A DNA stretch of 64,000 bases, from the NCBI RefSeq assembly GCF_009183655.1, contig NZ_WEIO01000003.1:186001-250000 (forward strand), given 5' to 3'. Source of the stretch: Bacillus aerolatus (GTDB lineage: Bacteria > Bacillota > Bacilli > Bacillales > Domibacillaceae). Positions 1-11,948 of this stretch are shown here, piece by piece. The notes below the pieces were generated by a model. That model did not search any database and was not told the origin of the DNA. It saw only the letters and a program-made list of their open reading frames with translations. How positions within the stretch are numbered: the stretch's first letter is position 1; each line of letters opens with the position of its first letter. The position numbers and the translations under genes are program-made.

Positions 1-49
1 GGTGAAAGCCCGCTTGCTGTCAATTAATTAATTTAGAATAATGTCTGTA

Positions 50-1015
50 TTAAGATTTCATGACTAAGTTTGGTTTTTTCTTCAGGCTGTGGCGGCCGTC
101 GACAAAGCGAACCGTTCCTGATTTTGCTCTCATGACGACAGAATGTGTTTCGCCATATGATCCTTTAAATTGGACACCGCGCATTAACTCGCCGTCTGTT
201 ACGCCAGTCGCGGCAAAAATAGCATCATCACCGCGGACGAGGTCTTCCATGCGAAGCACGTTTTTCACATTAATGCCCATGCCTTCGCACCGTTTAATTT
301 CTGCTTCGTTTTGCGGGAGCAGTCGTCCTTGAATTTCTCCGCCGAGACATTTTAACGCAACCGCTGCGATGACGCCTTCAGGAGCGCCGCCGGAGCCGAA
401 TAAAATATCGACGCCTGTTTGGTCAAAAGCGGTGTTGATCGCACCTGCTACGTCGCCGTCATTAATTAATTTAATGCGGGCGCCTGCATCGCGCAATTGA
501 GCGATGATTTCCTCATGGCGCGGGCGGTTTAATACCGTCGCCACTACATCCTCAATGTTTTTATTTTTCGCTTTTGCCACAGCTTTCAAGTTGTCAAGGA
601 CGGAAGCGTTAATGTCAATTTGACCGACCGCTTCAGGCCCTACCGCAATTTTATCCATATACATATCAGGTGCATGCAACAAGTTGCCATGGTCTGCTAC
701 AGCGAGGACTGCTAACGCATTCCAGCCGCCTGAAGCGACGATGTTCGTGCCTTCCAGCGGATCAACCGCTACGTCTACGCGCGGTCCGTAGCCTGTGCCG
801 AGTTTTTCTCCGATATAAAGCATCGGAGCTTCGTCCATTTCGCCTTCTCCGATTACGACCGTTCCTTTCATCGGAATCGTATCGAATACATCACGCATGG
901 CAGTAGTGGCCGCATCGTCCGCTTCATTTTTCTTTCCTCGTCCCATCCAGCGTGCGGAAGATAAAGCAGCGGCTTCCGTAACACGGACAAGCTCCATTGA
1001 TAAACTTCTTTCCAT
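50..1015 (-). CDS. glpX: Class II fructose-1,6-bisphosphatase (GlpX)
   Basis: Hydrolyses fructose-1,6-bisphosphate to fructose-6-phosphate in gluconeogenesis; cytosolic. The 321-residue product shows the GlpX metal and substrate motifs [11 protein letters not shown] (about 56-66) and DPLEGTN (85-91), and the length is normal for the family. The reading frame extends 25 codons further upstream, but the ATG at 1015 is preceded by GGGAGGAAAATATAAA, so it is chosen. It is the last gene seen of the minus-strand group fbaA-tal-murA-glpX, the order of B. subtilis fbaA-tal-murAB-ywjI. Neighbouring aldolase and transaldolase genes fit a sugar-phosphate role. Identification is firm. Confidence 0.95.
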   Translation of the reverse strand: MERSLSMELVRVTEAAALSSARWMGRGKKNEADDAATTAMRDVFDTIPMKGTVVIGEGEMDEAPMLYIGEKLGTGYGPRVDVAVDPLEGTNIVASGGWNALAVLAVADHGNLLHAPDMYMDKIAVGPEAVGQIDINASVLDNLKAVAKAKNKNIEDVVATVLNRPRHEEIIAQLRDAGARIKLINDGDVAGAINTAFDQTGVDILFGSGGAPEGVIAAVALKCLGGEIQGRLLPQNEAEIKRCEGMGINVKNVLRMEDLVRGDDAIFAATGVTDGELMRGVQFKGSYGETHSVVMRAKSGTVRFVDGRHSLKKKPNLVMKS

Positions 1016-1117
1016 TTTATATTTTCCTCCCGTATTACAACTGCGATTTTTAATTGGTATAACATAATTAACACATATATTGTAACACATTAAAAGGAAA
1101 TTGCGTGGAAGAATTCA

Positions 1118-2401
1118 TCAGCTTTTTATTTGTTCAAGTTCTTCCTCCGACAGTTCTTCGCGCCAAATCTCTGCACCAAGGCGGCTCAACTTTTCTACAA
1201 GCAGGCTGTAGCCTCTATCGATGTGCTCAAGTCCTGTCACTTCTGTTATACCTTCCGCCATTAACCCTGCTATGACGAGAGCAGCTCCTGCCCGCAAGTC
1301 GCTCGCTTTTACTTTCGCCCCGTGAAGCTTGAGCGGCCCATTTATAATGGCTGATCTTCCTTCTACTTTCATGCTGGCGTTCATTCTTCGCAGTTCGTCG
1401 ATATGTTTAAAACGGGCAGAGTAAATCGTATCCGTGACGATTGCCGACCCTTCTGCTTTTGTTAAAAGAGTCGTAAATGGCTGCTGCAAATCCGTTGGAA
1501 ACCCTGGATAAACGAGCGTTTTAATATCGACCGCTTTTAACTGCTCGGCTTTGCCGACAAACACCTTATCATCACCGATTTCCACTGGCACGTTCATTTC
1601 CCGCAGCTTGGCTGTCAATGATTCTAAATGGAGCGGTATAACGTTGTCGACAACGACTCCTTCGCCAGCAGCCGCTGCTAAAATCATAAACGTCCCTGCT
1701 TCAATCCGGTCTGGAATGATCGTATGGCGGCAGCCGGCAAGCTTGTCCACACCTTCAATGCGAATAATATCCGTTCCAGCGCCTTTGATTTTCGCGCCCA
1801 TGTTGTTTAACAGTGTAGCAACGTCAATAATTTCCGGCTCTTTCGCCGCGTTTTCAATGACTGTCCGTCCTTTTGCTTTCACAGCAGCCAACATAATATT
1901 GATCGTGGCACCGACGCTAACAACATCCAAATAAATTCTTGCTCCCCGCAATTCATTGGCTCGCAAATAAATGGCGCCTTGTTCGTTTGTCACTTCGGCT
2001 CCAAGGGCTTCAAACCCTTTTATATGCTGGTCGATCGGACGCGGTCCTAAATGACAGCCCCCAGGCAAACCGATGACCGCTTTTTTAAACTTTCCGAGCA
2101 TGGCACCCATTAAATAGTAGGAGGCGCGCAGTTTTTTTACTTTACCATTTGGAAGCGGCATTGCCACCATCTTCTCTGGGTCAACGACCATTTCGCCGTT
2201 TTCAAAGGTGACACTTCCTCCGATTTCCTCGAGCAGCCCTTTCAGCATATGAATATCGGAAATGTCGGGCAGCCCTTCAATTGTTACTGGAGACTCCGCT
2301 AAAATCGTAGCCGGAACTAAAGCAACTGCACTGTTTTTCGCCCCGTCCACTTTAATCGTTCCTTTTAAAGGCCGGCCTCCTACAATTTTCAGCTTTTCCA
2401 T
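1118..2401 (-). CDS. murA: UDP-N-acetylglucosamine 1-carboxyvinyltransferase (MurA family)
   Basis: Transfers enolpyruvate from PEP to UDP-GlcNAc, the first committed step of peptidoglycan synthesis. The 427-residue protein has the two-domain MurA repeat fold signature, the N-terminal GAKNSA substrate loop (about 20-25) and the PEP-binding cysteine in [10 protein letters not shown] (Cys116), the residue alkylated by fosfomycin. The ATG at 2401 has AGGGAG at good spacing; an eight-codon upstream extension lacks such a site. Position between tal and glpX corresponds to the second Bacillus paralogue (murAB/murZ) rather than the murA near atp genes. Confidence in the activity is high; which paralogue rests on synteny. 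Confidence 0.95.
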   Translation of the reverse strand: MEKLKIVGGRPLKGTIKVDGAKNSAVALVPATILAESPVTIEGLPDISDIHMLKGLLEEIGGSVTFENGEMVVDPEKMVAMPLPNGKVKKLRASYYLMGAMLGKFKKAVIGLPGGCHLGPRPIDQHIKGFEALGAEVTNEQGAIYLRANELRGARIYLDVVSVGATINIMLAAVKAKGRTVIENAAKEPEIIDVATLLNNMGAKIKGAGTDIIRIEGVDKLAGCRHTIIPDRIEAGTFMILAAAAGEGVVVDNVIPLHLESLTAKLREMNVPVEIGDDKVFVGKAEQLKAVDIKTLVYPGFPTDLQQPFTTLLTKAEGSAIVTDTIYSARFKHIDELRRMNASMKVEGRSAIINGPLKLHGAKVKASDLRAGAALVIAGLMAEGITEVTGLEHIDRGYSLLVEKLSRLGAEIWREELSEEELEQIKS

Positions 2402-2526
2402 TTTCTGCTCCCTTCTTTCACGCACTGGCTAAGCATCGAAAAAGAATTATTTCATGATGTGCTGACAGCTATTTGAATAGTATTAGTTTATCCCAATGTA
2501 GTAAAATCATGTAAAAAAATGAAATT

Positions 2527-3174
2527 TTATTTTGATTGACGTTTTTCCCAGTCAGCAAGGAATGCTTCGATGCCTTTGTCCGTCAATGGATGGTTGTACA
2601 TTTGCTTCAACACTTTAAATGGAACAGTTGAAATATGGGCGCCTCGCAAAGCTGCATCTGTAACGTGCTGCGGATGGCGGATTGAAGCGGCGATAATTTC
2701 AGTTTCAATGCCGTGAATGGCAAAAATAGAAGAGATTGTTTCAATTAGATCCAAGCCGTTGTGTCCGATATCATCCAGGCGGCCTAAAAATGGAGAAACA
2801 TAGGAAGCCCCTGCTCTCGCTGCAAGCAATGCCTGGTTAGCACTGAATACAAGCGTAACATTTGTTTTAATGCCTTCTTTTGCAAAAACAGCTACTGCTT
2901 TCATCCCTTCCGGAGTCATCGGCACTTTTACTGTAATGTTTGGCGCAATTTTCGCCAATTCGCGGCCTTCCTCAATCATTCCTTCTGCATCAAGCGCAAT
3001 CACTTCCGCACTGACAGACTCGCTTACTAAATCTGTGATTTCGCGAAGACGGTCATGAAAGGGAACTGTTTCTTTCGCCACTAAGGACGGATTCGTTGTC
3101 ACGCCTGATAAAATACCCCAAGAATGAGCTTCTTTGATTTCTTCCATATTTGCTGTATCGATAAATAATTTCAT
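2527..3174 (-). CDS. fsa: Transaldolase / fructose-6-phosphate aldolase family
   Basis: Small (215 residue) class I Schiff-base aldolase of the TalC/FSA type, equivalent to B. subtilis YwjH (Tal). It acts on fructose-6-phosphate, either as transaldolase in the pentose phosphate pathway or as aldolase. The TTNPSL motif (26-31) and the Schiff-base lysine in TVKVPMT (Lys83) are present. The start has AAAGGAGAG a few bases upstream. It lies between fbaA and murA with the same orientation. Sequence alone does not separate the two reactions, although the Bacillus orthologue is regarded as transaldolase. Confidence 0.9.
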   Translation of the reverse strand: MKLFIDTANMEEIKEAHSWGILSGVTTNPSLVAKETVPFHDRLREITDLVSESVSAEVIALDAEGMIEEGRELAKIAPNITVKVPMTPEGMKAVAVFAKEGIKTNVTLVFSANQALLAARAGASYVSPFLGRLDDIGHNGLDLIETISSIFAIHGIETEIIAASIRHPQHVTDAALRGAHISTVPFKVLKQMYNHPLTDKGIEAFLADWEKRQSK

Positions 3175-3228
3175 AAAATTGTCTCTCCTTTAAATGTAGC
3201 AGCGTTTGGGCTGAATGAATTTTTAGTA

Positions 3229-3262
3229 CAAAGCCGCCTTATTTTTATAAGGCGGCTTCTAA
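3229..3262. terminator. Symmetric hairpin between fbaA and tal
   Basis: AAGCCGCCTTAT, a TTTT loop and ATAAGGCGGCTT form a perfect 12-bp stem. No long U tract follows on the minus strand, so it may be a processing or partial termination hairpin between fbaA and tal rather than a full terminator. Confidence 0.55.
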
Positions 3263-3292
3263 TATGCATCTTTGTAAATGAACGGGTTTTGT

Positions 3293-4156
3293 TTACGCTT
3301 TGCCAGATGAACCGAATTCGCGCATTTTTCCTTTAACTGTTTCTTTGATCGCATCGCGGGCAGGTCCCAAGTATTTGCGCGGATCGTATAAATCCGGTTT
3401 TTCTGCTAGTACTTCGCGTACCGCTTTCGCTGAAGCGATTTGGTTTTCTGTGTTAACGTTGATTTTCGCTGTTCCAAGTGAGATAGCACGTTGAATATCT
3501 TTCGTCGGAATCCCCGTGCCGCCGTGAAGAACGAGCGGAATGCCTGTTAAATTCATGACTTCTTCCATCCGGTCAAATCCGAGGTTCGGTTCGCCTTTGT
3601 ATGGTCCATGCACAGATCCAAGTGCTGGAGCAAAGCAGTCAACGCCTGTTTCACGAACTAATTGGTCACATTCTGCCGGAATTGCGTAAGCCGCTTCAGC
3701 GTCATCCACCACAAGGTCGTCTTCCTGACCGCCAATACGGCCAAGCTCTGCTTCGACAGATACACCATGAATATGAGCAAGTTCTACTACTTTTTTCGTT
3801 AAAGCAATGTTTTGCTCAAGTGGATGGTGAGAACCATCGATCATCACGGATGTGAAGCCAGCTTGAATTGCTTTAGCACACATTTCAAAGCTGGAACCGT
3901 GGTCCAAATGGATCGCTACCGGCACAGAAACTTCGTATTCTTCCATTAATGCTTCGACCATGGTCACTACAAATTTGAAGCCGCCCATGTAACGCGCTGC
4001 GCCTTCAGAAACACCAAGAATAACTGGTGATTTTTCTTCTTCAGCTGCCTGTAAAATCGCTTGCGTGAATTCAAGGTTATTCAAATTAAATTGTCCCACA
4101 GCATACTTTTCTTCTTTTGCTTTATTAAGCATATCCGTCATGGAAACTAAAGGCAT
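3293..4156 (-). CDS. fbaA: Class II fructose-bisphosphate aldolase
   Basis: Zinc-dependent cleavage of fructose-1,6-bisphosphate in glycolysis and its reversal in gluconeogenesis. The 287-residue protein carries the class II signature with zinc ligands His86 (HLDHG, 83-87), His183 (SVHG) and His211 (VLHGGTG). The ATG follows TAGGAGG at eight bases. It is downstream of spo0F on the same strand but separated by 267 bases that contain the spo0F terminator, so it probably has its own promoter. The long leader contains a loose hairpin (TATCAAGG with CCTTGATA). Identification is certain. Confidence 0.96.
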   Translation of the reverse strand: MPLVSMTDMLNKAKEEKYAVGQFNLNNLEFTQAILQAAEEEKSPVILGVSEGAARYMGGFKFVVTMVEALMEEYEVSVPVAIHLDHGSSFEMCAKAIQAGFTSVMIDGSHHPLEQNIALTKKVVELAHIHGVSVEAELGRIGGQEDDLVVDDAEAAYAIPAECDQLVRETGVDCFAPALGSVHGPYKGEPNLGFDRMEEVMNLTGIPLVLHGGTGIPTKDIQRAISLGTAKINVNTENQIASAKAVREVLAEKPDLYDPRKYLGPARDAIKETVKGKMREFGSSGKA

Positions 4157-4379
4157 AATTATTTTCCTCCTATTTTAAAAATATAGATATTTATAACACA
4201 AACAGCTAATTCAGCCAACTGACTTTATCAAAAAGCCATAATACTTAAGTCTGCTGACACTCTATCTCTTTAAAACAGATCTATCAAGGGCAGCTAAATT
4301 ACATTTTTCCTGCTCCTTGATAAACTAAAGTATGTAACCTGTTTTAGGCTTACGAATAAATTTACATTTGTATCATACC

Positions 4380-4422
4380 AAAATAACCGGCCCTTTACCA
4401 ACGTAAAGGTGACCGGTTATCT
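4380..4422 (-). terminator. spo0F terminator
   Basis: On the minus strand AACCGG, CCTTTAC, a short loop, GTAAAGG and CCGGTT form a nearly complete stem followed by ATTTT, ending two bases from the spo0F stop. Confidence 0.75.
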
Positions 4423-4423
4423 C

Positions 4424-4786
4424 TCAAGAAAATATGTATTCCTTCACGGTTGTCCGAATATCGTCTATGTCAAACGGCTTAGCAAAATGCGTAAGCGCTC
4501 CCAAGTCCCTTGCTTTTTGAATCATGTCCAGTTCCCCATAAGCTGTCATGATAATTACCCGGATGCTGCTGTCTTTTTCTTTCATTCTTTTTAAAATTTC
4601 AATGCCGTCCATACCTGGAATTTTCATATCCAGCAAGACTAAATCAGGTGAATGGTTATCGACAATTTCAAGAGCCTGCACTCCGTTTGCGGCTTGAAAT
4701 GTTTCGTACCCTTCTTTTTGCAAAACTTCATTTAATAAAATACGTATGCCAAACTGATCGTCCACAATAAGTATTTTCCCACTCAA
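4424..4786 (-). CDS. spo0F: Sporulation phosphorelay response regulator Spo0F
   Basis: Single-domain receiver protein that takes phosphate from sporulation histidine kinases and passes it to Spo0B. All receiver residues are present: the acidic pair DD (9-10), the phospho-acceptor Asp53 in [11 protein letters not shown], Thr in MTAYGELD and Lys in FAKPFD; the sequence is very close to B. subtilis Spo0F. The frame can be opened at a GTG at 4813, but that codon has no ribosome site. The TTG at 4786 follows AGGGGGAG at six bases and gives 120 residues, near the 124 of B. subtilis, so TTG is preferred. There is no output domain. It is flanked by a terminator and a sigma-H-like promoter. Confidence 0.93.
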   Translation of the reverse strand: MSGKILIVDDQFGIRILLNEVLQKEGYETFQAANGVQALEIVDNHSPDLVLLDMKIPGMDGIEILKRMKEKDSSIRVIIMTAYGELDMIQKARDLGALTHFAKPFDIDDIRTTVKEYIFS

Positions 4787-4873
4787 TTGCCTCTCCCCCT
4801 GCTCTGGATTCACTTTATATGTTTAAAAATAAAAATTAAAAATTAAAGAATACTTTATCCAGCTATTTACTAT

Positions 4874-4902
4874 AATTCTTGTTCAACACACAAAATTCCT
4901 GC
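4874..4902 (-). promoter_or_regulatory. Candidate sigma-H promoter of spo0F
   Basis: Read on the minus strand, GCAGGAATT matches the sigma-H -35 RNAGGAWWW exactly; after 12 bases CAAGAATT matches the -10 RNNGAAWW except the first base. The spacer contains TGTTGAA, one base from the Spo0A box TGTCGAA. B. subtilis spo0F is known to use a sigma-H promoter under Spo0A control. The rest of the 334-base gap 4814-5147 holds the divergent promoter at 5093 and nothing else I can name. Confidence 0.55.
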
Positions 4903-5092
4903 CTACAGATGTAAATTCTTGCAGAACTTTGACTAAAGAAGCTCTTAAGATTTGCACGCTTTGGCCGCTATGTCTCTTTTAAACTTAAAAATGATTAACT
5001 ATTCTTTCTCCTTATTACGCCCTAAGTTTAGTAAAGCGAAAAAAGTTTCTTCCAGGCGCTTTGGCGGGATGCACCCGGTGAAAGTTTCATTT

Positions 5093-5121
5093 TTGCCGCG
5101 CAGTTGAAAGATATGTATAAT
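5093..5121 (+). promoter_or_regulatory. Sigma-A promoter of the DUF2529 gene
   Basis: TTGCCG, 17 bases, TATAAT, ending 26 bases before the ATG at 5148. Confidence 0.6.
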
Positions 5122-5147
5122 GTACTCACAAATAAGGAGGCAGAACG

Positions 5148-5669
5148 ATGCTAAAAATGTTTACAACTCAATTAAATGGTCTGTTTCAGCGGATTGCCGA
5201 TAAAGAAGCTTATAATATTGAAGATGGCGCCCGACTTCTCGCGCAGGCAATGGTGGGTGAAGGCCGGATTTACATACAAGGAATTCAGGAAATGACAGCT
5301 GTTGAGGCAGAAGCGATGACCGGCGCTGAGCCGCTCACCCACTGCCAGCCTTTCAAAACAGCAGATGAGATCACCGAGAGCGACCGCGTCCTCCTTGTCA
5401 GCCGCTTCACCAATGATCCCGAAGCGTTAGCTGCCGCATCTGCCCTTCAAGAAAAACACATTCCCTTTGTTGCTGTAGCCGGCGCTGTGTCAACGGAAGA
5501 AGTGTCACTAGCCACACTTGCGGATGTTTTTATCGACACGAAACTCATTAAAGGTCTGCTTCCTGATGAAACAGGCGGCCGCACCGGCTTCCCGTCAAGC
5601 ATCGCTGCGCTGTACATTTACTTTTTACTGAAACTGACAATTGATGAAATTTTACAAGACCAAGACTGA
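5148..5669 (+). CDS. DUF2529 family protein (YwjG)
   Basis: A 173-residue soluble protein matching the YwjG/DUF2529 family by sequence character and by its conserved position between spo0F and pyrG, where it is transcribed opposite to both. The middle part (LLVSRFTNDPEALAAASAL, then FVAVAG) looks like a SIS/phosphosugar-binding Rossmann fold, but no active site can be assigned. Start ATG has AATAAGGAGG at eight bases. It has its own sigma-A-like promoter and shares a bidirectional terminator with pyrG. Function is unknown. Confidence 0.85.
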   Translation: MLKMFTTQLNGLFQRIADKEAYNIEDGARLLAQAMVGEGRIYIQGIQEMTAVEAEAMTGAEPLTHCQPFKTADEITESDRVLLVSRFTNDPEALAAASALQEKHIPFVAVAGAVSTEEVSLATLADVFIDTKLIKGLLPDETGGRTGFPSSIAALYIYFLLKLTIDEILQDQD

Positions 5670-5743
5670 AATAGCTGCCGTATGCACATATTTGCAGTCA
5701 ACAAAGAATGAATTCGTTTATTTATGCATCACTACCGCAAAAA

Positions 5744-5778
5744 AAAGCCTTTAAAGCGTCCTGCTTTAAAGGCTTTTC
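5744..5778. terminator. Bidirectional terminator between DUF2529 gene and pyrG
   Basis: AAAAGCCTTTAAAGC, loop GTCCT, GCTTTAAAGGCTTTT: T-rich on both strands and between two convergent genes. Confidence 0.85.
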
Positions 5779-5786
5779 CATTTTTC

Positions 5787-7400
<1,614 letters not shown>

Positions 7401-7454
7401 TCAATCTATTGTTCCTATTATTTATTAAACGAATACACCTTTTTTATTAGGGCA

Positions 7455-7565
7455 AAAAGCAAAAACGCCCCGATTACTTAAAAAGTAATGGGAGCGTTAT
7501 AAACGTAAACATGTCTCTTTAAAGAGCCCAAATAAAATACTACAATTTGAGGTAAAGGAAGTCAA
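7455..7565 (-). promoter_or_regulatory. pyrG promoter and GGGC-start attenuator leader
   Basis: Minus strand: -35 TTGACT (7560-7565), 17-base spacer, -10 TAGTAT (7537-7542), then seven bases to a predicted start GGGCTC (7529-7524). About 30 bases on is a hairpin (7463-7499) with 5' arm AACGCTCCCATTACTT and 3' arm AAGTAATCGGGGCGTT followed by a T tract, that is an intrinsic terminator inside the leader. This is the layout of B. subtilis pyrG, where low CTP causes repeated G addition at the GGGC start and the poly-G tail pairs with the CUCCC arm to prevent termination. Confidence 0.82.
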
Positions 7566-7582
7566 GAGAAGATTAAAATTCT

Positions 7583-8131
7583 TTATTTTAGACCTTCTTC
7601 CTCATCTTCCTCAAGGTCATATTCGTCTTCTGTTGTTAACTCTTCTTCAAGTTCTTCGTCTTCCTCATCGTCGTCAATGTCATCGATTTCTTCCACTTCA
7701 TCATCTTCCAGATCATCTAAATCTTCATCCAATTCTTCCTCTTCAAAGTCAAGATCTTCCTCGATTTCCTCAAGCTCGTCGATCTCATCCTCTTCGAAGT
7801 CAAGCTCTTCTTTTGCTGCTTTTTTCGTTTTCTTCTTTTTCGCTTTTACAGCAGGTGTTGCTTCTTCTTCGAGCTGGTCGACGGGATACCATGCACGCAG
7901 GCCCCAACGATTTTCTCCAAGTGTATAAAAGCGGCCGTCAATATTTAAATCGGTGTAAAACTGAATCATCTGTGATTTTAACTCTGCATCGCTCAGTTCC
8001 TGATATTGCTGAATTTGAGAAAGAATCTCTTGAAATTGAATCGGCTGCTTGCTTTCTTTTAAAATAGCATGGGCGATTTCGATAAACGCCATTTCTTTTA
8101 GTTCTTCTGTAGACAATTGCTTCAAATTCAC
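7583..8131 (-). CDS. rpoE: DNA-directed RNA polymerase delta subunit
   Basis: Gram-positive RNA polymerase accessory subunit that promotes enzyme recycling. The N-terminal half (to about residue 95) is the folded HARE-HTH domain; after a lysine-rich link (AKKKKTKKAAK) the tail is almost entirely Asp and Glu, as in known delta subunits. At 182 residues it is close to the family norm. Start is GTG at 8131 with AAGGGA upstream. Because of the tail, opposite-frame Ser-rich and Leu-rich reading frames across 7630-8070 are artefacts. It lies upstream of pyrG as in B. subtilis. Confidence 0.95.
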   Translation of the reverse strand: MNLKQLSTEELKEMAFIEIAHAILKESKQPIQFQEILSQIQQYQELSDAELKSQMIQFYTDLNIDGRFYTLGENRWGLRAWYPVDQLEEEATPAVKAKKKKTKKAAKEELDFEEDEIDELEEIEEDLDFEEEELDEDLDDLEDDEVEEIDDIDDDEEDEELEEELTTEDEYDLEEDEEEGLK

Positions 8132-8223
8132 ATCCGCACTTCCCTTCTCTATTTACACACTCTGCCAGAGTGAAAAAGGCCATATTTTTCATTATAAACA
8201 TCGATGCTTTCATTATGCCATAG

Positions 8224-8451
8224 TTATGTAATGATTTCTGCTTTTTTTTCAGCCGTTTTTTCTGCAATAATTTCTTCTTCCGGCTTTTCAGAACAAAGTG
8301 CTTTCTTTTTCGGTTTTAGTTCGGCAAATGCTCGGTAAAACAAGAAAATAGACAACAGGATAAAAGAGATAGCTCCCAACTGCATATGGTACAGCCATAC
8401 AGCAATGAAAGTACATGCGCCAAGCACTATGTAGTTTATGATTTGTTTCAT
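8224..8451 (-). CDS. Small membrane protein of unknown function
   Basis: A 75-residue protein with a membrane part at about 5-42 (two closely spaced hydrophobic segments, IINYIVLGACTFIAVWLY and ISFILLSIFLFY) and a Lys/Glu-rich cytoplasmic tail. I recognise no family. The start codon has only GTGAAAAG upstream. A terminator after icmF (8622-8660) separates it from that gene, so it likely has its own promoter. It is inserted between icmF and rpoE, a place where B. subtilis has no such gene. Confidence 0.65.
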   Translation of the reverse strand: MKQIINYIVLGACTFIAVWLYHMQLGAISFILLSIFLFYRAFAELKPKKKALCSEKPEEEIIAEKTAEKKAEIIT

Positions 8452-8621
8452 CTTTTCACATCCCGTCTTTTATCCTTTTTCTATTGTATACTTCCCGGTA
8501 ATTATTATAAAAGAAAAAACGTTCCGGCAAAGTAAAAGAATTGTAAACCGATGTGCCGCACCAATTATCCTTCTTTTTAAAATGCCCTTTATTTGACATT
8601 CTTAACCGTTTTTAAGAAAAA

Positions 8622-8660
8622 AAGGCCGCAAAAGAAATGCACCATTTCTTTTGCGGCTGC
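8622..8660 (-). terminator. icmF terminator
   Basis: GCCGCAAAAGAAAT, a five-base loop and ATTTCTTTTGCGGC form a perfect 14-bp stem followed by CTTTTTTTC on the minus strand, just after the icmF stop. Confidence 0.9.
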
Positions 8661-8666
8661 TTCTTG

Positions 8667-11600
8667 TTACATATTTCTTCTGTATTGCCCGCCCACTTCG
8701 TAAAGAGCGGTCGTGATTTGTCCAAGACTGGCTGCCTTCACGGTTTCCATCAGTTCGGCAAAAATATTGCCTCCGCTGACAGCCGCTTCTTTTAAACGGC
8801 TGAGCGCTTGTTCTGCTTCTCGTTCATTTTGTTGCTGGAAGCGGCGCAATTCGCTGATTTGATGTTCTTTTTCCTCTGTCGTTGCCCGGGCAAGTTCCAT
8901 GCTGTCGATGTCTTCTTCAGATGGCGGATTCGGATTTAAGTACGTGTTGACACCGATGATCGGCAGCTCGCCAGTATGCTTCAGCATTTCATAATGCATC
9001 GATTCCTCCTGGATTTTCCCCCGCTGGTACTGGGTTTCCATCGCTCCAAGCACGCCCCCTCTGTCATTCAGGCGTTCAAACTCCTGAAGCACCGCTTCTT
9101 CTACGAGATCCGTTAGTTCTTCAATCACGAAGGAACCTTGCATCGGATTTTCATTTTTAGATAAGCCATGTTCTTTCGTAATGATGAGCTGAATAGCCAT
9201 CGCCCGACGCACAGATTCTTCCGTCGGCGTCGTGATCGCTTCGTCATAAGCATTCGTGTGAAGAGAGTTGCAGTTATCCTGCAAAGCCATTAGCGCCTGC
9301 AATGTCGTCCGAATGTCATTAAAATCGATTTCCTGGGCATGCAGCGAGCGGCCTGAGGTCTGGACATGGTACTTCAACTTTTGCGACCTCTCATTCGCTC
9401 CGTATTTACCGCGCATTGCCGTTGCCCAAATTCTGCGGGCTACGCGGCCAATGACTGTATACTCGGGATCGAGGCCGTTAGAGAAAAAGAAAGATAAGTT
9501 TGGTGCAAAATCATCAATATGCATGCCGCGGCTTAAATAGTACTCAACATACGTGAACCCGTTCGCCAGCGTAAAAGCAAGCTGAGAAATCGGATTGGCG
9601 CCTGCTTCAGCGATGTGGTAGCCGGAAATCGAGACAGAATAGTAATTTCGCACGGAATGATCAATAAAATACTGTTGAATGTCGCCCATCATGCGGAGGG
9701 CAAATTCCGTAGAGAAAATACACGTATTTTGTCCCTGGTCTTCTTTTAAAATGTCGGCCTGCACCGTTCCACGGACTGTTTGCAGAGTTTGCGCTCGTAC
9801 GTTCGTGAATTCTTCGGCCGTCAATGTACGGCCAAGTTCTTCTTCTTTTATCTTCACTTGCTGGTCAATCGCTGTATTCATAAACATCGCTAAAATAATC
9901 GGCGCCGGCCCGTTAATCGTCATTGAAACAGACGTGGACGGAAGGCACAAGTTGAAGCCGTCATACAATTTTTTCATATCTGCAAGTGTACAAACGCTGA
10001 CGCCGCTCTCGCCGACTTTCCCGAAAATATCTGGACGATGGTCCGGGTCTTCTCCATACAGAGTCACCGAATCAAACGCAGTGCTTAATCGTTTCGCATC
10101 ATCGTCTTTTGATAAGTAATGGAAGCGGCGGTTCGTTCTCTCCGGCGTGCCTTCCCCGGCAAATTGCCGTTTCGGGTCTTCCCCTTTTCGTTTGAACGGG
10201 AAAACCCCTGCTGTATATGGAAATGATCCCGGTACGTTTTCTTTGTACACCCAGCGGAGAATTTCTCCGTAATCCATAAACTTCGGCAGCACCACTTTCG
10301 GAATTTCGAGCCCTGACAAGCTGATCGTCGTCAGTTCAGTAACAATTTCTTTGCCGCGGACAGTTGTGACATATTCGGAGCCTGAATACTTTTCTTTCAG
10401 TTCATTCCAGCCAGCAAGCACTTTTTTAGACTCAGCCGTCAACTGACCTTCCACAGCTGCTTTGAATGTTTCAAGCGGGCGAATCACTTCGTCCCCGGCT
10501 TCATTAGCTTTTGCTTCCTCCAATGCGCCTTCCAGCTGGAACAAACGGCGGGCGATGCGCACTTGCTCTTCGGCTTGCTGATGGTAGCGGCGCACCGTTT
10601 CCGTAATTTCACGCAAATAGTAGCGGCGGTCATTCGGAATAATGACGTTTTGTTTTTCCACGTCGACTTCTTTGCTGAATGAAACTTTCCATTCTGTCCC
10701 TGCTTTTTCGTTGATCGTTTCTATAAGTGCGGCAAATAAAGCATTTGTGCCCTGATCGTTGAACTGGCTGGCAATCGTTCCATACACCGGCATATTGTCC
10801 AAAGGCTCATTAAACAAATTGCGGCTGCGCTGATATTGCTTTTGCACTTGGCGCTTCGCATCTTCGGATCCTTTTCTTTCAAATTTATTAATGACAATTA
10901 AATCGGCATAGTCAATCATGTCAATTTTTTCAAGTTGCGATGGCGCACCGAATTCACTCGTCATTACATACATGGACAGATCAGAAATTTCTGTAATTTC
11001 TGCGTCTCCCTGACCAATTCCGCTCGTCTCCACAACCACTAAATCATAACCTGCCGCTTTAGCCACGTTGATGGCATCTTTAATAGCCAGCGAAAGCTCG
11101 GAACGGGAATTACGCGTAGCGAGGCTCCGCATAAATACGCGGTCGGAAAAAATAGCATTCATCCGAATGCGGTCGCCAAGCAAAGCTCCGCCTGTTTTTT
11201 GCTTCGTCGGATCTACCGATAAAACAGCGATCTTTTTATCTGGCAGCTCATTGATGAATCGGCGGATCAACTCATCTGTTAAGGAACTTTTTCCCGCTCC
11301 TCCTGTACCGGTAATCCCAATGACTGGTGCTTGGCTGCCCATCGATTGAATTTGATCAAAAACGGCTTTCGCTTCTGCTTTTTTATCTTCGTCTGCATCA
11401 ATTTGATTTTCAGCAAGTGAAATCAATTTTGATACAGCAGTGACGTCACCCGTTTGCAATTTAATGACTTCTTCTTCAACCGTGCCTGTAACTGTGGAAA
11501 AATCACATTCTTCCATCATTCGGTTAATCATGCCCTGCAAGCCATTGACCCTTCCGTCTTCCGGAGAAAAAATGCGGGCAATCCCATAATCATGCAGTTC

Positions 11601-11936
11601 TTTTATTTCCCGTGGAATAATAACTCCGCCCCCACCCCCGTATAAACGGATGTGGGAGCAGCCTTTTTCTTTTAACAAATCATACATGTACTTAAAGTAT
11701 TCCACGTGGCCGCCCTGATAAGAAGAAATGGCAATCCCCTGTACATCTTCTTGAATGGCGGCGTTTACAACCTCTTCCACTGAGCGGTTATGGCCTAGGT
11801 GAATTACTTCTGCGCCGGTTGATTGTAAAATACGGCGCATAATATTAATGGACGCATCATGCCCATCAAAAAGACTGGAAGCTGTTACGAAACGAACATG
11901 GTTTTTCGGTTTATAAACCTCCACTGTCTGACCCAT
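8667..11936 (-). CDS. icmF: Fused isobutyryl-CoA mutase IcmF
   Basis: Adenosylcobalamin enzyme that interconverts isobutyryl-CoA and n-butyryl-CoA, fused to its own G-protein chaperone. Domains in order in 1089 residues: B12-binding domain with axial histidine in DGHDAS (His26) and a GG loop near 100; MeaB-like GTPase with Walker [10 protein letters not shown] (210-218) and NKFERKG; mutase barrel from about 550 ([10 protein letters not shown] through [13 protein letters not shown] and [11 protein letters not shown]). Phe in GVFPFKR stands where methylmalonyl-CoA mutase has its substrate Tyr, which favours IcmF. GGGGGAG lies before the ATG. The TetR gene ends 12 bases upstream and the acyl-CoA dehydrogenase genes lie further up, so it likely serves branched-chain acyl-CoA breakdown. 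Confidence 0.93.
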   Translation of the reverse strand: MGQTVEVYKPKNHVRFVTASSLFDGHDASINIMRRILQSTGAEVIHLGHNRSVEEVVNAAIQEDVQGIAISSYQGGHVEYFKYMYDLLKEKGCSHIRLYGGGGGVIIPREIKELHDYGIARIFSPEDGRVNGLQGMINRMMEECDFSTVTGTVEEEVIKLQTGDVTAVSKLISLAENQIDADEDKKAEAKAVFDQIQSMGSQAPVIGITGTGGAGKSSLTDELIRRFINELPDKKIAVLSVDPTKQKTGGALLGDRIRMNAIFSDRVFMRSLATRNSRSELSLAIKDAINVAKAAGYDLVVVETSGIGQGDAEITEISDLSMYVMTSEFGAPSQLEKIDMIDYADLIVINKFERKGSEDAKRQVQKQYQRSRNLFNEPLDNMPVYGTIASQFNDQGTNALFAALIETINEKAGTEWKVSFSKEVDVEKQNVIIPNDRRYYLREITETVRRYHQQAEEQVRIARRLFQLEGALEEAKANEAGDEVIRPLETFKAAVEGQLTAESKKVLAGWNELKEKYSGSEYVTTVRGKEIVTELTTISLSGLEIPKVVLPKFMDYGEILRWVYKENVPGSFPYTAGVFPFKRKGEDPKRQFAGEGTPERTNRRFHYLSKDDDAKRLSTAFDSVTLYGEDPDHRPDIFGKVGESGVSVCTLADMKKLYDGFNLCLPSTSVSMTINGPAPIILAMFMNTAIDQQVKIKEEELGRTLTAEEFTNVRAQTLQTVRGTVQADILKEDQGQNTCIFSTEFALRMMGDIQQYFIDHSVRNYYSVSISGYHIAEAGANPISQLAFTLANGFTYVEYYLSRGMHIDDFAPNLSFFFSNGLDPEYTVIGRVARRIWATAMRGKYGANERSQKLKYHVQTSGRSLHAQEIDFNDIRTTLQALMALQDNCNSLHTNAYDEAITTPTEESVRRAMAIQLIITKEHGLSKNENPMQGSFVIEELTDLVEEAVLQEFERLNDRGGVLGAMETQYQRGKIQEESMHYEMLKHTGELPIIGVNTYLNPNPPSEEDIDSMELARATTEEKEHQISELRRFQQQNEREAEQALSRLKEAAVSGGNIFAELMETVKAASLGQITTALYEVGGQYRRNM

Positions 11937-11948
11937 ATGTTCTCCCCC

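Noticed and set aside
7633-8067. Plus-strand Ser-rich and Leu/Arg-rich frames opposite rpoE
   Set aside because: Antisense of the Asp/Glu codon runs of the delta subunit tail.
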